DNA from: Chlorobiaceae bacterium
Lineage (GTDB): Bacteria > Bacteroidota > Chlorobiia > Chlorobiales > Chlorobiaceae
Direction: 5' to 3'
DNA: 60,434 nucleotides
Assembly (NCBI GenBank): GCA_013334565.1
Contig: JAAXXI010000009.1
Span: forward strand, 1 to 60,434
In this document: positions 59,564 to 60,434 of the stretch, piece by piece
How the letters are laid out: each line of letters begins with the position of its first letter
Numbering within the stretch: the stretch's first letter is position 1
The notes under the pieces: model-generated
Database searches by the model: none
The model's input: only the letters and a program-made list of their open reading frames with translations
What the model was told of the DNA's origin: nothing
Program-made: the position numbers and the translations under genes

Positions 59564-59929
59564 ATGCAGGTTGTTATTGAAACACCCGGTTACCTCGCCG
59601 ATGCTAAGTACATCGGCTTGATGGACGATGAGCGACGATTTATTGTCGATTTCGTCGCAGCCAATCCTGATGCCGGTATTGAAATGAAAGGCACGGGAGG
59701 AGCGAGAAAACTTCGGTTTGTCGGACGAGGTAAAGGAAAAAGCGGCGGATATCGGGTGATCACTTTCTATGCAGGAAAGGATATTCCGGTCTTCCTGCTC
59801 TCGATTTTTTCCAAGGGTGAAAAAGCAAACCTGTCGCAATCCGAACGAAACAAATTAAAAGAGATTTTGAGATCAATCGCTGAAACGTACAGAGAAGGAG
59901 TAAAACGCCATGTCAAAAGCAGGAAGTAA
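59564..59929 (+). CDS. RelE/HigB-like toxin
   Basis: 121 residues from ATG 59564. [44 protein letters not shown] and [16 protein letters not shown] are typical of the RelE-like HigB2/YgiU-type mRNA interferases, which cut mRNA on the ribosome. The toxin comes before its antitoxin, the HigBA order, and overlaps it by 20 bases. Confidence 0.88.
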   Translation: MQVVIETPGYLADAKYIGLMDDERRFIVDFVAANPDAGIEMKGTGGARKLRFVGRGKGKSGGYRVITFYAGKDIPVFLLSIFSKGEKANLSQSERNKLKEILRSIAETYREGVKRHVKSRK

Positions 59930-60200
59930 ACTGATCAGATCAGCACAGCAAGCGCTTGCGTATGCACTTGGTGAAGCAACAGAGGGTTTTGTTGCCCATG
60001 TTCCGGATGAAGTTGATGTCAAGGCAATCCGGCAGAGCCTGGGCCTTACGCAACCGGAATTTTCCCTTCGTTTCGGCTTCGATGTTCGGGCCGTGCAGGA
60101 CTGGGAACAAAAACGGCGCCAGCCTGACCGTGCGGCAAGGGTATTGCTGAAAGTCATTGCCCGTGAACCCGAAGCAGTCCAGAGAGCCCTGGCTCAATAA
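59910..60200 (+). CDS. HigA-like HTH antitoxin
   Basis: 96 residues. A C-terminal XRE-like HTH (about 48-85: [33 protein letters not shown]) follows an acidic N-terminal toxin-binding part. It neutralises the HigB-like toxin and represses the pair. The gene overlaps the toxin end by 20 bases. Confidence 0.9.
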   Translation: MSKAGSKLIRSAQQALAYALGEATEGFVAHVPDEVDVKAIRQSLGLTQPEFSLRFGFDVRAVQDWEQKRRQPDRAARVLLKVIAREPEAVQRALAQ

Positions 60201-60304
60201 ACCCGTACACCCCGACAGAAAACTCATAGAATTTTAGAGATTCCCTATATTTTCTAAAGAATTATACGATTTATTTCGCTTACGGATCAACATCCCTCAC
60301 TCCC

Positions 60305-60434
60305 ACGCTTGTCCAGCAAACGCAAACGCCCGACTACCGGCAACAGGGCGAAGGCAGAGTCTTCCGTGTCTGATCGTTTAGCCAGCAGGCCAATGCGATC
60401 TACGAACATCTTCCTGTCTGTATCGTCAAAGACA
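60305..60434 (-). pseudogene. REP-associated (Y1) transposase remnant, fragment C (partial)
   Basis: On the - strand it reads VFDDTDRKMFVDRIGLLAKR and continues as DTEDSAFALLPVVGRLRLLD before a stop. It matches fragment B over about 120 bp. The N-terminus lies beyond the window edge, so it could be the tail of a longer remnant. Confidence 0.6.

Overview
The window looks like a chromosomal segment of a green sulfur bacterium (Chlorobiaceae, Chlorobium/Chlorobaculum/Prosthecochloris type). The grounds are the metK-ahcY operon preceded by a structured leader that fits the SAM-Chlorobi RNA motif, a NifO-like nitrogenase-associated protein, rubrerythrin, a SulP transporter, and the overall base composition and gene style. 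This is inference from recognised families; no database search was run. Start codons were chosen by eye from ribosome binding sites and family lengths.

Layout. (1) 1-11.9 kb: a complete type I-C CRISPR-Cas locus, all transcribed leftwards. It runs WYL regulator, cas3, cas5, cas8c, cas7, cas4, cas1, cas2, a 177-bp leader, then an array with 41 identical repeats that continues off the left edge. (2) 12.3-13.1 kb: tRNA-Lys, secG and a DUF2905 membrane protein. (3) 13.7-21.4 kb: the most unusual part, a leftward cluster joining parts of a polar amino-acid type ABC transporter to a full partner-switching module. It contains an NMT1-like binding protein, a Cache-HAMP-SpoIIE phosphatase, a binding lipoprotein, an ABC ATPase fused to a degenerate RsbW-like domain, a STAS protein, an RsbW-like kinase and a binding-protein/permease fusion. 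Two of the binding domains appear circularly permuted. (4) 21.7-34.3 kb: housekeeping genes, namely hisB, rny, a probable 6S RNA, zapA, a coiled-coil protein, pheT, five tRNAs in all, a Nudix protein, a nucleotidyltransferase, metK-ahcY and trpF. (5) 34.5-50 kb: single genes and short operons for an alpha/beta hydrolase, a Kef-type antiporter, rubrerythrin, a cyclase-like protein, SulP, NifO-like, TspO-like, PPC domain, alanine dehydrogenase, and an AraC regulator divergent from an alcohol dehydrogenase and an aldo/keto reductase. (6) 50.2-57.1 kb: an M48/YgjP-like peptidase, a cystathionine beta-synthase/gamma-lyase operon and three SAM-dependent methyltransferases. (7) 57.2-60.4 kb: a plastic zone with three type II toxin-antitoxin pairs and three decayed REP-associated (Y1) transposase remnants.

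Intergenic DNA is rich in repeats: two copies of a MITE-like element of about 175 bp, heptamer tandem arrays (one of CAGTCCT/CAGTCCC type resembling cyanobacterial STRR sequences), a 245-bp direct duplication, and many copies of a short TCATTCTGAACGAAG-type repeat.

How parts fit together: metK-ahcY and the CBS/CGL operon form a SAM cycle with reverse transsulfuration. The CRISPR and toxin-antitoxin regions are defence or plasticity zones. The region-3 cluster is predicted to couple extracellular solute sensing to a phosphorylation switch that may act on the transporter ATPase itself; that coupling is inference from domain fusion and gene order.
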